A stretch of 64,000 bases of DNA. Source: Vreelandella malpeensis. Lineage in GTDB: Bacteria > Pseudomonadota > Gammaproteobacteria > Pseudomonadales > Halomonadaceae. Where the stretch lies: the NCBI RefSeq assembly GCF_020622355.1, contig NZ_WHVL01000003.1, forward strand, positions 248,001 through 312,000, read 5' to 3'. The position numbers were made by a program, and so were the translations under genes. Below are positions 45,615-55,018 of the stretch, one piece after another. Numbering within the stretch: the stretch's first letter is position 1; each line of letters starts with the position of its first letter. The notes below the pieces were generated by a model. That model did not search any database. It had not been told where the DNA came from and saw only the letters and a list, made by a program, of their open reading frames with translations.

Positions 45615-47558
45615 ATGATCGCACTGCGCCAAGTCGCCCTGCAACGGGGCACGCAAACGCTGCTGAACGGCGCCGACCTCACGCTGCACAATGGCGTCAA
45701 GGCCGGCATCATCGGCGCCAACGGCGCCGGCAAGTCGAGTCTTTTCAAGCTCCTGCTGGGCGAGCTCGGCCCGGACCAGGGCGATATCGAAATGAGCGGC
45801 GGCCAGCGCGTGGCCCACATGGCCCAGGAAGTGGAGGCGCTGGATCGGCCGATCATCGAATACGTGCTCGATGGCGATAGCGCCCTGCGCCAGGCCCAGG
45901 CGGATCTGGCCGCCGCCCAGCAAGGGGGCAACGCTCACCGCGAAGCGGAACTGCACGGCGTGATCGAGACCTTGGACGGCTACAGCGCCGAGTCTCGCGC
46001 CGCGCAGTTGCTGGTTGGCCTTGGCTTCGTGCAGGCCAACCTGTCGCAGCCGCTGTCGAGCTTCTCCGGCGGCTGGCGCATGCGCGTGAACCTGGCGCGC
46101 ACGCTGTTCATGCCTTCTGATCTGCTTCTGCTCGACGAGCCCACCAACCACCTGGACCTCGACGCGCTGCTGTGGCTCGAGAATTGGCTGACCCGTTACC
46201 CGGGCACGCTGCTGTTGATCTCCCACGATCGGGACTTCCTGGATGCGGTGTGCGATCACATCGTTCACATGCACCACCAGACGCTGGAGCTTTATCGCGG
46301 CAACTACTCGCGCTTCGAGCGTACCCGCGCCGAAAAGCTTGCCTTGCAGCAGGCCCAGGCCGCCAAGCAGCAGGCGCGGCGCGAGGAGATCGAGCGCTTC
46401 GTCGCCCGCTTCAAGGCCAAGGCCACCAAGGCGCGCCAGGCCCAGAGCCGGGTGAAGATGCTCGAGCGCATGGAGGAGATCGCCGTGGCCCACGTCGATT
46501 CGCCCTTCCACTTCAGCCTGCCCGCCGCCGACAAGACATCGCACCCGCTGCTGGTGCTCGACGAGGCAGCGCTTGGCTACCGGGGCGAGGCCGGTGACAC
46601 CGTCCAGCTCGACCGGGTCGACATCACGCTGCTGCCGGGCAGCCGCATCGGCCTGCTGGGGCCCAACGGCGCGGGTAAGTCGACGCTGATCAAGTCGTTG
46701 ACCGGGGAGCTCGCCCTGCTGGCCGGCAAGCGCGTACCCGGCGAGCACCTGGCGATCGGCTACTTCGCCCAGCACCAGCTCGAAGGACTCGACGTCAGCG
46801 CCACGCCTTTCGTGCACGTGCAGCGCCTCTCCCCCACCGCCAGCGACCAGGAGATCCGCAACTTCCTCGGCGGTTTCGGTTTCAAGGGCGACGACGCCTT
46901 TGCCGAGGTGGCGAACTTCTCCGGCGGCGAGAAAGCGCGGCTGGCGCTGTCATTGGTGGCCTGGCAAAAGCCCAACCTTCTGCTGCTTGACGAGCCGACC
47001 AACCACCTGGATCTGGAGATGCGCGAGGCGCTGACCCAGGCGCTATCGGCCTTCGAGGGCACGGTGATCCTGGTTTCCCACGACCGCCATCTCTTGCGCG
47101 CTACGGTGGACGAGTTCTGGCGCGTGGCAGATCACCGGGTCGAGCCCTTCGACGGCGACCTGGACGACTACCGCGCCTGGCTCAAGACCCGCCTGGAGGA
47201 GAGCCGCCGCGAGGAGCGCAGCGAGAAGAGCGAGCGCCAGGGCCAGTTACCGAGCGTGGATCGCAAGGCCATGCGCCAGGCCGCCGCTCAGCTTCGCGAG
47301 AAATTGCGTCCGCAGAAGAAGGCTCGCGACCAGGCGGAAAAGGCGATGGAAACCGCTCAGGCGGCACTGCAGAAGGTGGAGGAGCGCCTGGCCGATGCCG
47401 AGCTCTATACCGACCCGGCACGCAAGGCCGAACTGACCGAGGCGCTCGCCGAGCAGGCGCGCGAGAAGGAGCGCGTGGAGCGTGCCGAGCAGCAGTGGCT
47501 CGCCGCCGAAGAGGCGCTCGAGGCGATGGAAGCGGAGATTCTCGAAAGCGAGCGCTAG
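45615..47558 (+). CDS. yheS: ABC-F family ribosome-associated ATPase (YheS)
   Basis: 647 residues. Two ABC domains on one chain without membrane helices: domain 1 with Walker A GANGAGKSS (about residue 36), signature FSGGW and LLDEPTNHLDLDAL; domain 2 with Walker A GPNGAGKST, signature FSGGEKARL and LLDEPTNHLDLEM. The linker (about 235-290) is rich in Arg and Lys, as in ribosome E-site binding ABC-F proteins, and a charged coiled coil ends the chain. It acts on stalled or initiating ribosomes. YheS assignment rests on length (637 in E. coli) and N-terminal sequence. Confidence 0.92.
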   Translation: MIALRQVALQRGTQTLLNGADLTLHNGVKAGIIGANGAGKSSLFKLLLGELGPDQGDIEMSGGQRVAHMAQEVEALDRPIIEYVLDGDSALRQAQADLAAAQQGGNAHREAELHGVIETLDGYSAESRAAQLLVGLGFVQANLSQPLSSFSGGWRMRVNLARTLFMPSDLLLLDEPTNHLDLDALLWLENWLTRYPGTLLLISHDRDFLDAVCDHIVHMHHQTLELYRGNYSRFERTRAEKLALQQAQAAKQQARREEIERFVARFKAKATKARQAQSRVKMLERMEEIAVAHVDSPFHFSLPAADKTSHPLLVLDEAALGYRGEAGDTVQLDRVDITLLPGSRIGLLGPNGAGKSTLIKSLTGELALLAGKRVPGEHLAIGYFAQHQLEGLDVSATPFVHVQRLSPTASDQEIRNFLGGFGFKGDDAFAEVANFSGGEKARLALSLVAWQKPNLLLLDEPTNHLDLEMREALTQALSAFEGTVILVSHDRHLLRATVDEFWRVADHRVEPFDGDLDDYRAWLKTRLEESRREERSEKSERQGQLPSVDRKAMRQAAAQLREKLRPQKKARDQAEKAMETAQAALQKVEERLADAELYTDPARKAELTEALAEQAREKERVERAEQQWLAAEEALEAMEAEILESER

Positions 47559-47584
47559 CGCAAGCGGCTCAGCGGCTCAGCAAC

Positions 47585-48025
47585 TCAGTGGCTTTCGAGC
47601 AGAAAGGTCACCGGGCCGTCGTTGGTGAGCGACACCTGCATGTCGGCGCCGAAGCGCCCGGTCTCGACCTTCGGCCAAGCCGCTTTCGCCTGGCCGACCA
47701 GGTAGTCGAACAGCCGCGCGCCCTCGTCCGGGGCGGCGGCGCTGGAGAACCCCGGGCGCAGCCCCTTGCGGGTCTCGGCGGCCAGGGTGAATTGCGACAC
47801 CAGCAGGAGCCCGCCTTCGGCCTTTCGCAGGTCGTCGTTCATCTTGCCCTCGCCGTCGCTGAACACGCGGTAGTGCAAGAGCTTGTGCAGAAGCTTGTCC
47901 GCATCCGCCTCGCCATCGCCGCGCTCCACGCCGATCAGTGCCAGAAGCCCGTGATCGATGGCGCCGATGCACTCGCCCGCGACCCGCACCTCGGCATGAC
48001 TGACGCGCTGTATCAAGGCCTTCAT
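47585..48025 (-). CDS. dtd: D-aminoacyl-tRNA deacylase
   Basis: 146 residues from the ATG at 48025. It removes D-amino acids (and glycine mischarged on tRNA-Ala) from tRNA. The two family signatures are intact: [16 protein letters not shown] (Ser-Gln-x-Thr) and the C-terminal Gly-Pro motif [11 protein letters not shown]. It starts 4 bp after the thiD stop, so it is the last gene of the minus-strand run TRAP QM-thiD-dtd. Confidence 0.95.
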   Translation of the reverse strand: MKALIQRVSHAEVRVAGECIGAIDHGLLALIGVERGDGEADADKLLHKLLHYRVFSDGEGKMNDDLRKAEGGLLLVSQFTLAAETRKGLRPGFSSAAAPDEGARLFDYLVGQAKAAWPKVETGRFGADMQVSLTNDGPVTFLLESH

Positions 48026-48029
48026 GGCG

Positions 48030-48851
48030 CTACCACCAACGGTGAAAATGATGGACCGGCCCGCGACCACGCCCGACCTGCAGGCGCTCGCTGGCGGCCA
48101 GCGCCTCGTGCAGCCAGGACTTGGCCTCGCGAATCGCCTCGACCGGGGCATGCTCGTCGGCATCCACCGGAAGCTTCGCAAGGCAAGCGGTGATCGCCGA
48201 GGAGAGCGCGCAGCCGGTGCCATGCAGATTGTCGGTCTCGATGCGCGAAGCGGGAAGCCAGGCGTGCTCGGAGGGCGTGGCCAGCAGATCCGGGCAGCTC
48301 TCGCCGGTCAGGTGGCCCCCCTTGAGCACCGCGTAGGGCGCGCCCAGCGCGGTGAGTCCCGGCAGCATTGCCTCCATCTCGCCCGGCGTTTTGGGTGAGG
48401 CAGTGTCGAGCAGTACCGCCGCCTCGGGCAGGTTGGGAGTGATCACATGGGCCAGCGGTACCAGCACATCGCGCACCGCGCGAATGCCTTCGTCATCGAC
48501 CAGGATGTCGCCACTCTTGGCCACCATCACCGGGTCGAGCACGATCCAGCGCGGGCGATGCCGGCCAAGCACCCGGGCAATCACCTCGGCCACCTCGCGG
48601 CTGGCCACCATACCGATCTTCACCGCGTCGATCTCGACGTCCTCGAGCAGGTTCTCGAGCTGCACGCCGATCATTTCAGCAGAGACCGGCTCCACCCGGG
48701 CAACACCCCGGGTGTTCTGGGCGATCACCGCGGTGATCACGTTGGTGGCGTAGACACCGAGCGCCGAGAACGTCTTGATGTCGCCCTGCAGCCCCGCCCC
48801 GCCGGAGGGGTCGGAGCCGGCGATGGTCAGTACCTTCGCGATCGTATCCAT
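48030..48851 (-). CDS. thiD: Hydroxymethylpyrimidine/phosphomethylpyrimidine kinase
   Basis: 273 residues, ribokinase fold. It phosphorylates HMP and HMP-P for thiamine synthesis. Motifs: [24 protein letters not shown] at the N-terminus, [23 protein letters not shown] and the anion-hole/catalytic segment [13 protein letters not shown]. The ribosome site AGGAGG (48862-48857) begins inside the stop codon of the preceding TRAP permease gene, so translation is coupled. It sits apart from thiS-thiG of this window. Confidence 0.95.
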   Translation of the reverse strand: MDTIAKVLTIAGSDPSGGAGLQGDIKTFSALGVYATNVITAVIAQNTRGVARVEPVSAEMIGVQLENLLEDVEIDAVKIGMVASREVAEVIARVLGRHRPRWIVLDPVMVAKSGDILVDDEGIRAVRDVLVPLAHVITPNLPEAAVLLDTASPKTPGEMEAMLPGLTALGAPYAVLKGGHLTGESCPDLLATPSEHAWLPASRIETDNLHGTGCALSSAITACLAKLPVDADEHAPVEAIREAKSWLHEALAASERLQVGRGRGPVHHFHRWW

Positions 48852-48860
48852 GTCCGCCTC

Positions 48861-50273
48861 CTACATGACCGAGGGGAGCCAGGTGGCGATCCCCGGGAAC
48901 AGCGCCAGCGCCAGCAGCATGCAAAGCTGGATGAGAATGAAGGGAATGACGCCCTTGTAGATGGTCGAAGTGGTAACGCTCGGCGGGGTGACGCCGCGCA
49001 GGTAGAACAGCGCAAAACCGAACGGCGGCGTCAAAAACGAGGTCTGCAGGTTCACCGCGATCATGATGCCGAGCCAGATCGGGTCGAGCCCCATGGCCAG
49101 CAGTACCGGCCCGACGATCGGCACCACCACGAAGGTGATCTCGATGAAATCGAGGATGAAACCGAGCAGGAAGATCACCAGCATGACGATGATCGTCGCG
49201 CCGACCACCCCGCCCGGCATCGAATCGAACAGATGCGTCACCAGCTCCTCGCCGCCGTAGGCGCGAAATACCAGCGAAAAGAGCGCTGCACCGATCAGGA
49301 TCAGAAACACCATGCTGGTGACCTGGGCAGTGGAGTAGAGCGTCTCCTTGAGCATGGTGAAGCTCAGCCGCCGGCTCGCCGCCGCCAGACAGAGTGCACC
49401 GAAGGCACCCACGGCAGAGGCCTCGGTGGGCGTGGCGAAGCCGCCGAGAATCGAACCCAGCACTGCGACGATCAGAAGCACCGGCGGCACCAGCCCCTTG
49501 AGCATCAGCGGCCAGATCGAGCCTTTGTGACCCAGTTCTGCCTTGAGCGCTTCGCGGTCCACCGCCGGTGCCGAGGACGGCTTGAGCCATGCAAGCACCA
49601 ACAGGTAGACGATATAAGCGACGACCAGCAAAAGACCCGGTACCAGCGCACCGATGAACAAGTCACCGATGGAGAGCGTCTTCGGGCTCCACACGCCCAT
49701 GGACAGCTGGGCCTGCTGGTAGGCGTTGGAGAGCACGTCGCCCAGGAGCACCAGCGCGATCGACGGCGGGATGATCTGACCCAGCGTCCCCGTGGCACAG
49801 ATGGTGCCGGTGGCGAGCGCCGGTGAATAGCCGCGCTTGAGCATGGTCGGCAGTGACAGAAGCCCCATGGTGACGACGGTGGCCCCGACGATACCGGTGG
49901 ACGCCGCCAGCAGCATGCCGACGATGACCACCGAAAGCCCCAGCCCGCCGCGCAAGGACCCGAAGGCCATCGCCATGGCGTCCAGGAGCGTCTCCGCCAC
50001 CCGGGACTTTTCCAGCAGCACGCCCATCAGGACGAACAGCGGCACCGCCAGCAGGGTCTCGTTGGTCATGATGCCGTAGAGGCGATTGGGCATCGCGCCC
50101 ATCATGCGCGCCTCGAACGGTACCGCCACGCCCAGGTGCTGCAAGAGCAGGCCGACGCCTGCGAAGGCCAGCGCCGTGCCGGCCAGCGACAGCGCCACCG
50201 GGTAGCCCAGCATCAGCACCCCGCACACGGCGGCGAAGAGCACCAGCGGCATGAAATCGAGTAACACGGCCAC
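48861..50273 (-). CDS. TRAP transporter large permease (DctM family, second system)
   Basis: 470 residues, larger than the other DctM here because of a longer cytoplasmic loop (LAWLKPSSAPAVDREALKAELGHKG, about 222-246). GTG start at 50273 overlaps the dctQ stop by 1 bp (TAGTG). Typical segments: RVAETLLDAMAMAFGSLRGGLGLSVVIVGMLLAASTGIVGATVVTMGLL and NLQTSFLTPPFGFALFYLRG. The form resembles the mannitol/chloroaromatic-type TRAP permeases. No binding-protein gene is adjacent, and thiD is coupled downstream. Confidence 0.9.
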   Translation of the reverse strand: MAVLLDFMPLVLFAAVCGVLMLGYPVALSLAGTALAFAGVGLLLQHLGVAVPFEARMMGAMPNRLYGIMTNETLLAVPLFVLMGVLLEKSRVAETLLDAMAMAFGSLRGGLGLSVVIVGMLLAASTGIVGATVVTMGLLSLPTMLKRGYSPALATGTICATGTLGQIIPPSIALVLLGDVLSNAYQQAQLSMGVWSPKTLSIGDLFIGALVPGLLLVVAYIVYLLVLAWLKPSSAPAVDREALKAELGHKGSIWPLMLKGLVPPVLLIVAVLGSILGGFATPTEASAVGAFGALCLAAASRRLSFTMLKETLYSTAQVTSMVFLILIGAALFSLVFRAYGGEELVTHLFDSMPGGVVGATIIVMLVIFLLGFILDFIEITFVVVPIVGPVLLAMGLDPIWLGIMIAVNLQTSFLTPPFGFALFYLRGVTPPSVTTSTIYKGVIPFILIQLCMLLALALFPGIATWLPSVM

Positions 50274-50821
50274 TAGACGATCTCCTCGTGCTCATGGGTG
50301 GGGTTGGGCAGCGCCCCGCGAATGATCAGCGCCTGGCGAACGAGTTGCGCCACCGCCTGCAGCAGTAAAAGCGCCATCATCACCAGAATCAGGGTCTTGA
50401 GCAGGTACACCGCCGGAATACCACCATTGGGCGAGCGCTCCATGATCGTCCAGCTGGTCAATACGTAGTGGTAGCTGCCGATGGCGATGAACAGCGCCAC
50501 GGGAACGAGCAGAAACAGCGTACCCAGCAGGTCGACCCAGGCACGCGCCCGGCTCGACAGCTTGCGGTAGAAGATGTCGACCCGCACGTGGCCGTCCTGC
50601 TTGAGCGTCCAGGCGGCGCCGAGCATGAATACCGTCGCGTGCATGTACATCACCGACTCCTGCATGACGATGCTGTTGACGCCCAGAAAATAGCGCAGTA
50701 CCACGATGGCGAACTGCACCAGCATCATGACGATCACGAGCCACGCGATCGCTCGCCCGACGCCTTCGGTCAGGCTGTCGAGCCAGCGCAACAAACGGGG
50801 CTCGTGAGAATTTGCACGCAT
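50273..50821 (-). CDS. TRAP transporter small permease (DctQ family, second system)
   Basis: 182 residues, four membrane helices (AIAWLVIVMMLVQFAIVVLRYFLG, YMHATVFMLGAAWTLKQDGHVRVDIFY, LGTLFLLVPVALFIAIGSYHY, LKTLILVMMALLLLQAVAQLV). The conserved loop DGHVRVDIFY is the DctQ signature. It overlaps the large permease gene by 1 bp. It is 127 bp downstream of the EEP hydrolase gene on the same strand. The substrate is unknown because no DctP gene is present here. Confidence 0.88.
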   Translation of the reverse strand: MRANSHEPRLLRWLDSLTEGVGRAIAWLVIVMMLVQFAIVVLRYFLGVNSIVMQESVMYMHATVFMLGAAWTLKQDGHVRVDIFYRKLSSRARAWVDLLGTLFLLVPVALFIAIGSYHYVLTSWTIMERSPNGGIPAVYLLKTLILVMMALLLLQAVAQLVRQALIIRGALPNPTHEHEEIV

Positions 50822-50948
50822 TGGGGTGTCCTGCGTTGGTGAAACGGCTCCGAATCATCGCTGATTCTAAGGCTCGCGTCATCCCCCGCAGGCACGGTAC
50901 ACCGCACGAGAGGCATTTTTCAGCGTCCGGCCACGGTTTCTTCCGGGT

Positions 50949-51764
50949 TCAGTCGACGGCGGCGCGCAGCGCCTCCAGGCAGGCGCCGGGCAGCGGCAGC
51001 TCCACCGCCACCGGCAGGTGATCCGAGAACAGATGATCGAGCACGCTCACCTCAGCGGCCTCCAGCGTCTGGGACAGCAGGATGTGATCCAGCGCCCGGC
51101 GCGGCTGCCAGGAGGGGTAGCTCAGAAGCGGCTTGACCGGATGCAGCGGAAGCGAGGCGCTGAAGCGCTCGTGGGCGTGGAGCTGATCCGGGGTGCAGTT
51201 GAGATCGCCCATCACCACCACATGGCGCAGCGGTGCGATGATCTCGCTGAGGTAGTCGAGCTGGCGTACCCGCCCGCGATGGCTCAGCGCCAGATGGGCA
51301 ACGAAGATGTGCAGCGCGTCCGGGCCATGGCCGTAGCGCACGTGGATCGCTCCGCGTCCGGGAAGCGCGCCAGGCAGGCGATGCTCTTCGATCTGACTGG
51401 GCGTGAGGCGGGAAAGCAGGCCGTTGCTGTGCTGGGCGATGCGCCCCAGGTTGCGGTTGAGCTGCTGGAAATAGTGGGGAAACCCGGCCTGAGCGGCCAG
51501 GTACTCCACCTGGTTGATGCGGCTCGAGCGAAAGCTTCCGCCGTCGACCTCCTGCAGTCCCACCACGTCGAACTGGCCCAGTACCTGACCCATCACGTCG
51601 AGCCGCTTGACGCGACGCGGGTGCGGCAGAAAGTGCTGCCAGCTGCGCGTCAGGTAGTGGTGGTACGCCGAGGTCTGGATGCCCACCTGCAGGTTGAAGG
51701 TCATCAGCCTGAGCGTTCCGCTTTCGAGCAGCGGCCGCTCGTCGCGCGAGGTCTTGCCGTCCAT
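50949..51764 (-). CDS. Endonuclease/exonuclease/phosphatase family hydrolase
   Basis: 271 residues from the ATG at 51764, which follows AGGA; a GTG four codons upstream is possible. Metal-dependent EEP fold: LMTFNLQVGI (Asn), GLQEVDGGSF (catalytic Glu), FVAHLALSHRGRVRQ, MGDLNCTPDQL (Asp/Asn) and SDHLPVAVEL (Asp-His). The complete active site predicts a working phosphodiesterase, possibly on DNA, nucleotides or phosphoinositide-like lipids. No signal peptide. It follows dsbA by 14 bp, the same pair as in Pseudomonas. Confidence 0.88.
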   Translation of the reverse strand: MDGKTSRDERPLLESGTLRLMTFNLQVGIQTSAYHHYLTRSWQHFLPHPRRVKRLDVMGQVLGQFDVVGLQEVDGGSFRSSRINQVEYLAAQAGFPHYFQQLNRNLGRIAQHSNGLLSRLTPSQIEEHRLPGALPGRGAIHVRYGHGPDALHIFVAHLALSHRGRVRQLDYLSEIIAPLRHVVVMGDLNCTPDQLHAHERFSASLPLHPVKPLLSYPSWQPRRALDHILLSQTLEAAEVSVLDHLFSDHLPVAVELPLPGACLEALRAAVD

Positions 51765-51778
51765 GGGGTCCTGCACGG

Positions 51779-52411
51779 TTACTCGTCGCGCTCGCTGCGC
51801 ACCTGTTCGATGAGCGCCTCGGCGATCACCGGCATGTTCTCGAGGCCGCCGGCGGTGCTCGGCGTGATCACGTAGCGACCGTCGACCACCAGCGCCGGCA
51901 CGCCCATCAGGCGCATGGCGCGCATGCGGCTGTTGGCCTTGTTGGTCTCGCTGCGGACCGGGAAGGAGTTGAGCGCCTTCTTGGCGTCGTCTTCGCTCAC
52001 GCCGTAGTTGGCGAAGAACGCGGCGATGTCGTCCTCGTCAGTCAGGCGCTGGCCATCCTGGTGAATCGCGTCGAAGAAGTCCTTGTGCAGCTCCTCCTCG
52101 ATGCCCAGCGACTGGGCGGCGTAGAAGGCCGTGGCGTGGGTGTTCCAGTTGCCGCCCATGGTGGCGGGCATCTTGACGACCTCGACGTCGTCGTCGAGGG
52201 TCTCGTACCACTCGTCGACGGTGTCCTGCAGCGCGTAGCAGTGCGGGCAACCGAACCAGAAGACCTCGGTGACCTCGATATGATCGTCGTCGGCGACGGT
52301 GGCCACGGGCGTCTCGAGCAGGGTGTAGTCCTGGCCTTCGACAACGGTCTGCGCACTGGCGGCGGCAGAGAGGGTGAGACCGGCCAGCGCAGCCACGAAT
52401 ACTTTGAGCAT
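51779..52411 (-). CDS. dsbA: Thiol:disulfide interchange protein DsbA
   Basis: 210 residues from the ATG at 52411, 9 nt after GGAGAA; longer starts are not credible. Signal peptide cleaved near ASAQT. Thioredoxin fold with an inserted helical domain, active site CPHC in EVFWFGCPHCYALQ (about residue 57), and the cis-Pro loop GVPALVVDGRY. It introduces disulfides into periplasmic proteins. A promoter is visible upstream. First gene of a minus-strand run with the EEP hydrolase. Confidence 0.95.
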   Translation of the reverse strand: MLKVFVAALAGLTLSAAASAQTVVEGQDYTLLETPVATVADDDHIEVTEVFWFGCPHCYALQDTVDEWYETLDDDVEVVKMPATMGGNWNTHATAFYAAQSLGIEEELHKDFFDAIHQDGQRLTDEDDIAAFFANYGVSEDDAKKALNSFPVRSETNKANSRMRAMRLMGVPALVVDGRYVITPSTAGGLENMPVIAEALIEQVRSERDE

Positions 52412-52734
52412 GTCAGAAATTCTCCAAGAATGAGCGAAGCCTATGACCATGAAAGGGATTCGCCGGTTCCCGCCCCCCAATGCACGCCCGGGGCGAGCAT
52501 CGATTTCACGCATCGGCTCTTCGCACTATACGGCGCGACGGGCCAATATCAATGGTTGCGTGCGCGGCACGGCTCTTTCGCCTCGCCACGGTGTTACACT
52601 AGCGCCTTTCAGCAAGCTGGCCCAGGCCGCCACTATATCGAATCCCTAAAGCCGCCCCAACGGCCCGCCGCCAGCGGTGGATGCGTTGCGCCGGCCGCCT
52701 TGCTGGCATGCTTCACGCGCTCAGGATCCTTGCC
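52412..52734. other. dsbA-engB divergent gap
   Basis: 323 bp without a credible gene. It contains the dsbA promoter, and on the plus side an engB ribosome site AGGA about 10 nt before the ATG at 52735. A possible engB -10 TACACT at 52595-52600 has no clear -35. I see no other repeat or RNA in it. Confidence 0.6.
52525..52552 (-). promoter_or_regulatory. Sigma-70 promoter of dsbA
   Basis: Minus strand TTGATA (52552-52547), a 16-bp spacer and TATAGT (52530-52525). Each hexamer is 5 of 6 to consensus. The leader to the dsbA ATG would be about 105 nt. Confidence 0.65.
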
Positions 52735-53370
52735 ATGTCGACAGACCGCCAACACCCGCGTCTCAACTACGCCACCGCCCAGTTCATGGTCAGCGCGCCC
52801 ACGCTTGCGCTGTGCCCGGACGACACGGGGGCGGAAGTCGCCTTCGCCGGGCGCTCCAACGCGGGCAAGTCCAGCGCGATCAACGCGCTGACCCAGCAAA
52901 AGGCGCTGGCGCGCACCTCGCGCACGCCCGGACGCACCCAGCTGATCAACTTCTTCAGCCTGATGAACAACCCCGCCACGCGCATGGTCGACCTGCCCGG
53001 CTACGGCTACGCCAAGGTGCCGGAGTCGGTCAAGCTCGAGTGGCAGCGCCACCTCTCCGAATACCTGTTGCACCGCTTCAGCCTGAAGGGCGTGGTGCTG
53101 TTGATGGACGTGCGCCATCCGCTCACCGAGTTCGACCTGACCATGCTCGACGTCGCCGACCAGCGCGGCCTGCCGGTGCACATCCTGCTCACCAAGGCGG
53201 ACAAGCTGAAGAAGGGACCGGCGAGCGCGGCGCTGCAGAAGGTGCGCTCGCAGCTGGTCGAATGGGAGGACCTGGTCACGGTACAGCTCTTCTCGTCGCT
53301 CAAGCGCGACGGCGTCACGCCTCTGTCCCAGACGCTCGACCGCTGGCTCGACGCCCCGGAACCCGACTAG
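52735..53370 (+). CDS. engB: Ribosome biogenesis GTPase EngB (YihA/YsxC)
   Basis: 211 residues from the ATG at 52735. Small essential-type GTPase that helps 50S subunit assembly. G1 GRSNAGKSS (about residue 41), G2 region [15 protein letters not shown]3 [10 protein letters not shown] and G4 TKADK are all intact, with a typical C-terminal [10 protein letters not shown] (G5). It is monocistronic on plus, divergent from dsbA and overlapping the convergent HAD gene by 4 bp. Confidence 0.96.
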   Translation: MSTDRQHPRLNYATAQFMVSAPTLALCPDDTGAEVAFAGRSNAGKSSAINALTQQKALARTSRTPGRTQLINFFSLMNNPATRMVDLPGYGYAKVPESVKLEWQRHLSEYLLHRFSLKGVVLLMDVRHPLTEFDLTMLDVADQRGLPVHILLTKADKLKKGPASAALQKVRSQLVEWEDLVTVQLFSSLKRDGVTPLSQTLDRWLDAPEPD

Positions 53371-54113
53371 GCGCCGTCGACCCCGCGCTCCAGGCGCGCG
53401 ATCACCTCCGGCAGCTGGCGGACGTGGTCGATCCGGTAGACCCGCGGCGGCAGTGCGCGATCCTCTACGCCGGAGATCCACACCGCGTGCATGCCCAGCC
53501 GCTGGGCGGGCAGCACGTCCTCCTCCCAGGAATCGCCCACGTGCATGGCGTTACTCGGTGCTACCGCCAAACGCTCTAGCACGTTCAAGAAGGCATTCGG
53601 GTCGGGCTTCGGGGTGAACAGCTCGCCGGCGGCCACGGCGACGGGGAAGTACGCCGCCAGGGGCTGGCGCTTGAGGTGGATGTTGCCATTGGTGATGGCG
53701 GCAAGGTGATAGCGCCGGCCGAGCGTCTCGAGCAGATCAAAAGCCTCCGGGTGCGGGGTGACCTGTACGCGCAGGCGGTGAAACTCGTTCATCGCCGCCG
53801 CCGCCCAGAGAATCGCCGTACTGCGATCGAGCCCCACCGCCTCGAGCTGCCCCTCCAGGGCGCGCAGCCGCAGCCAGGTGAAATCGCCGCGCCGCTCGGG
53901 CGTGGCCCGGGCGAGCGCCTGGCGGCGTTCGAGGTAGTCGGCAAGCCCCTCCTCCCGCGACAGCGAAAGCGTCGCCTCGCCGCGTGCCCGGTGCCAGGCG
54001 GCGAGTTCTTCCAGAAGCCAGCCGTAGTGGCCCTGCTCGGTGGCGAGCATCACGCCGTGGTTGTCCCACAGCGTGTCGTCGAGATCGAAGGTGATGGCGT
54101 GAAGCTCGCTCAT
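53367..54113 (-). CDS. HAD-superfamily hydrolase (YigB-like)
   Basis: 248 residues. Haloacid dehalogenase-type phosphatase with motif [10 protein letters not shown] (nucleophile Asp near residue 10), motif II AITNGN, the Lys in [11 protein letters not shown] and motif [13 protein letters not shown]. In E. coli YigB is an FMN/5-amino-6-ribitylamino-uracil phosphatase in the same place after xerC, so a flavin-pathway phosphatase is likely. Its ATG overlaps the xerC stop (ATGA); it ends the argH operon. Confidence 0.88.
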   Translation of the reverse strand: MSELHAITFDLDDTLWDNHGVMLATEQGHYGWLLEELAAWHRARGEATLSLSREEGLADYLERRQALARATPERRGDFTWLRLRALEGQLEAVGLDRSTAILWAAAAMNEFHRLRVQVTPHPEAFDLLETLGRRYHLAAITNGNIHLKRQPLAAYFPVAVAAGELFTPKPDPNAFLNVLERLAVAPSNAMHVGDSWEEDVLPAQRLGMHAVWISGVEDRALPPRVYRIDHVRQLPEVIARLERGVDGA

Positions 54114-55018
54114 GAGTCGCTCCTTGGGCGGCGCCGGGCGCGCGGATGGGAGGCGTCGTAGCTCTGGGCCAGATGCTGCCAGTCGAGCCGGGTGTAGACT
54201 TGGGTGGTGGAAAGGTTGGCATGGCCGAGAAGCTCCTGCACCGCGCGCAGATCCTGGCTCGACTCGAGCAGGTGGCTGGCGAAGGAGTGGCGCAGCCGGT
54301 GCGGGTGCAGGTGTTCGGGAAGGCCGCGCTCGACGCTGAGCTGGGCGAGGCGCTTCTGGATGGCGCGATGCCCGAGCCGCGCGCCGCGGCGGCCGACGAA
54401 CAGTGCCCGCTCGTCGGCCGCTGCAAAGTCACGGCGCCGGGCGAGCCACGCGTCCAGCGCCTGGCGGGCGCGGCGGCCCAGCGGTACCTGACGGGGCTTG
54501 CCACCCTTGCCGAGCACGCGCACGAAGCGCTCGTGCAGGTGGTCGACATCGAGCGCGGCAAGCTCTGCCAGGCGCAGGCCGCTGGAGTAGAAAAGCTCCA
54601 GCATCGCCTGGTCGCGCACGGCCTGGGTCGAGTCGTCGTGAGGCGTGTCCAGAAAGCGCGCCAGCTGGTCGACGTCCAGCGGCCGGGGCAGGTGGGCGGG
54701 TTTCTTTGGCGTGCGCAGAAGCTTCACCGGATTGTCCGCCAGTGCCCCTTCGCCGACCAGGTGATCGGCGAAGCCGGACAGCGCTGCGCGGCGCCGCGCC
54801 AGGCTGCGCGGCGCAAGCCCTCGGCTGCGCTCACGCCCCAGAAAGGCACGCGCCCGGGACGTGTCGAGCGCGTCAAACCCAGGCAGTTGCGCGTCGTCGG
54901 CGAAGGCCGCGAAGGCCCTCAAATCCTGCCGGTAGCCCGTGACCGTGGCGGGGCTGGCCCGCCGGGCGAGCGCGTCCAGGTAGCGCTCGATGGCTGCCTG
55001 GAGTATCGAACTAGCCAT
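54110..55018 (-). CDS. xerC: Site-specific tyrosine recombinase XerC
   Basis: 302 residues. N-terminal SAM-like DNA-binding core (about 5-90) and C-terminal catalytic domain with the full set R...K...HxxR...H...Y: Arg in SSGLRLAEL, Lys in VLGKGGKPR, HRLRHSFASHLL, GHANLSTTQVYTRLDW (Tyr nucleophile). With XerD it resolves chromosome dimers at dif during division. Starts 8 bp before the end of the DUF484 gene, in the gamma-typical dapF-DUF484-xerC-HAD order. Confidence 0.95.
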   Translation of the reverse strand: MASSILQAAIERYLDALARRASPATVTGYRQDLRAFAAFADDAQLPGFDALDTSRARAFLGRERSRGLAPRSLARRRAALSGFADHLVGEGALADNPVKLLRTPKKPAHLPRPLDVDQLARFLDTPHDDSTQAVRDQAMLELFYSSGLRLAELAALDVDHLHERFVRVLGKGGKPRQVPLGRRARQALDAWLARRRDFAAADERALFVGRRGARLGHRAIQKRLAQLSVERGLPEHLHPHRLRHSFASHLLESSQDLRAVQELLGHANLSTTQVYTRLDWQHLAQSYDASHPRARRRPRSDS

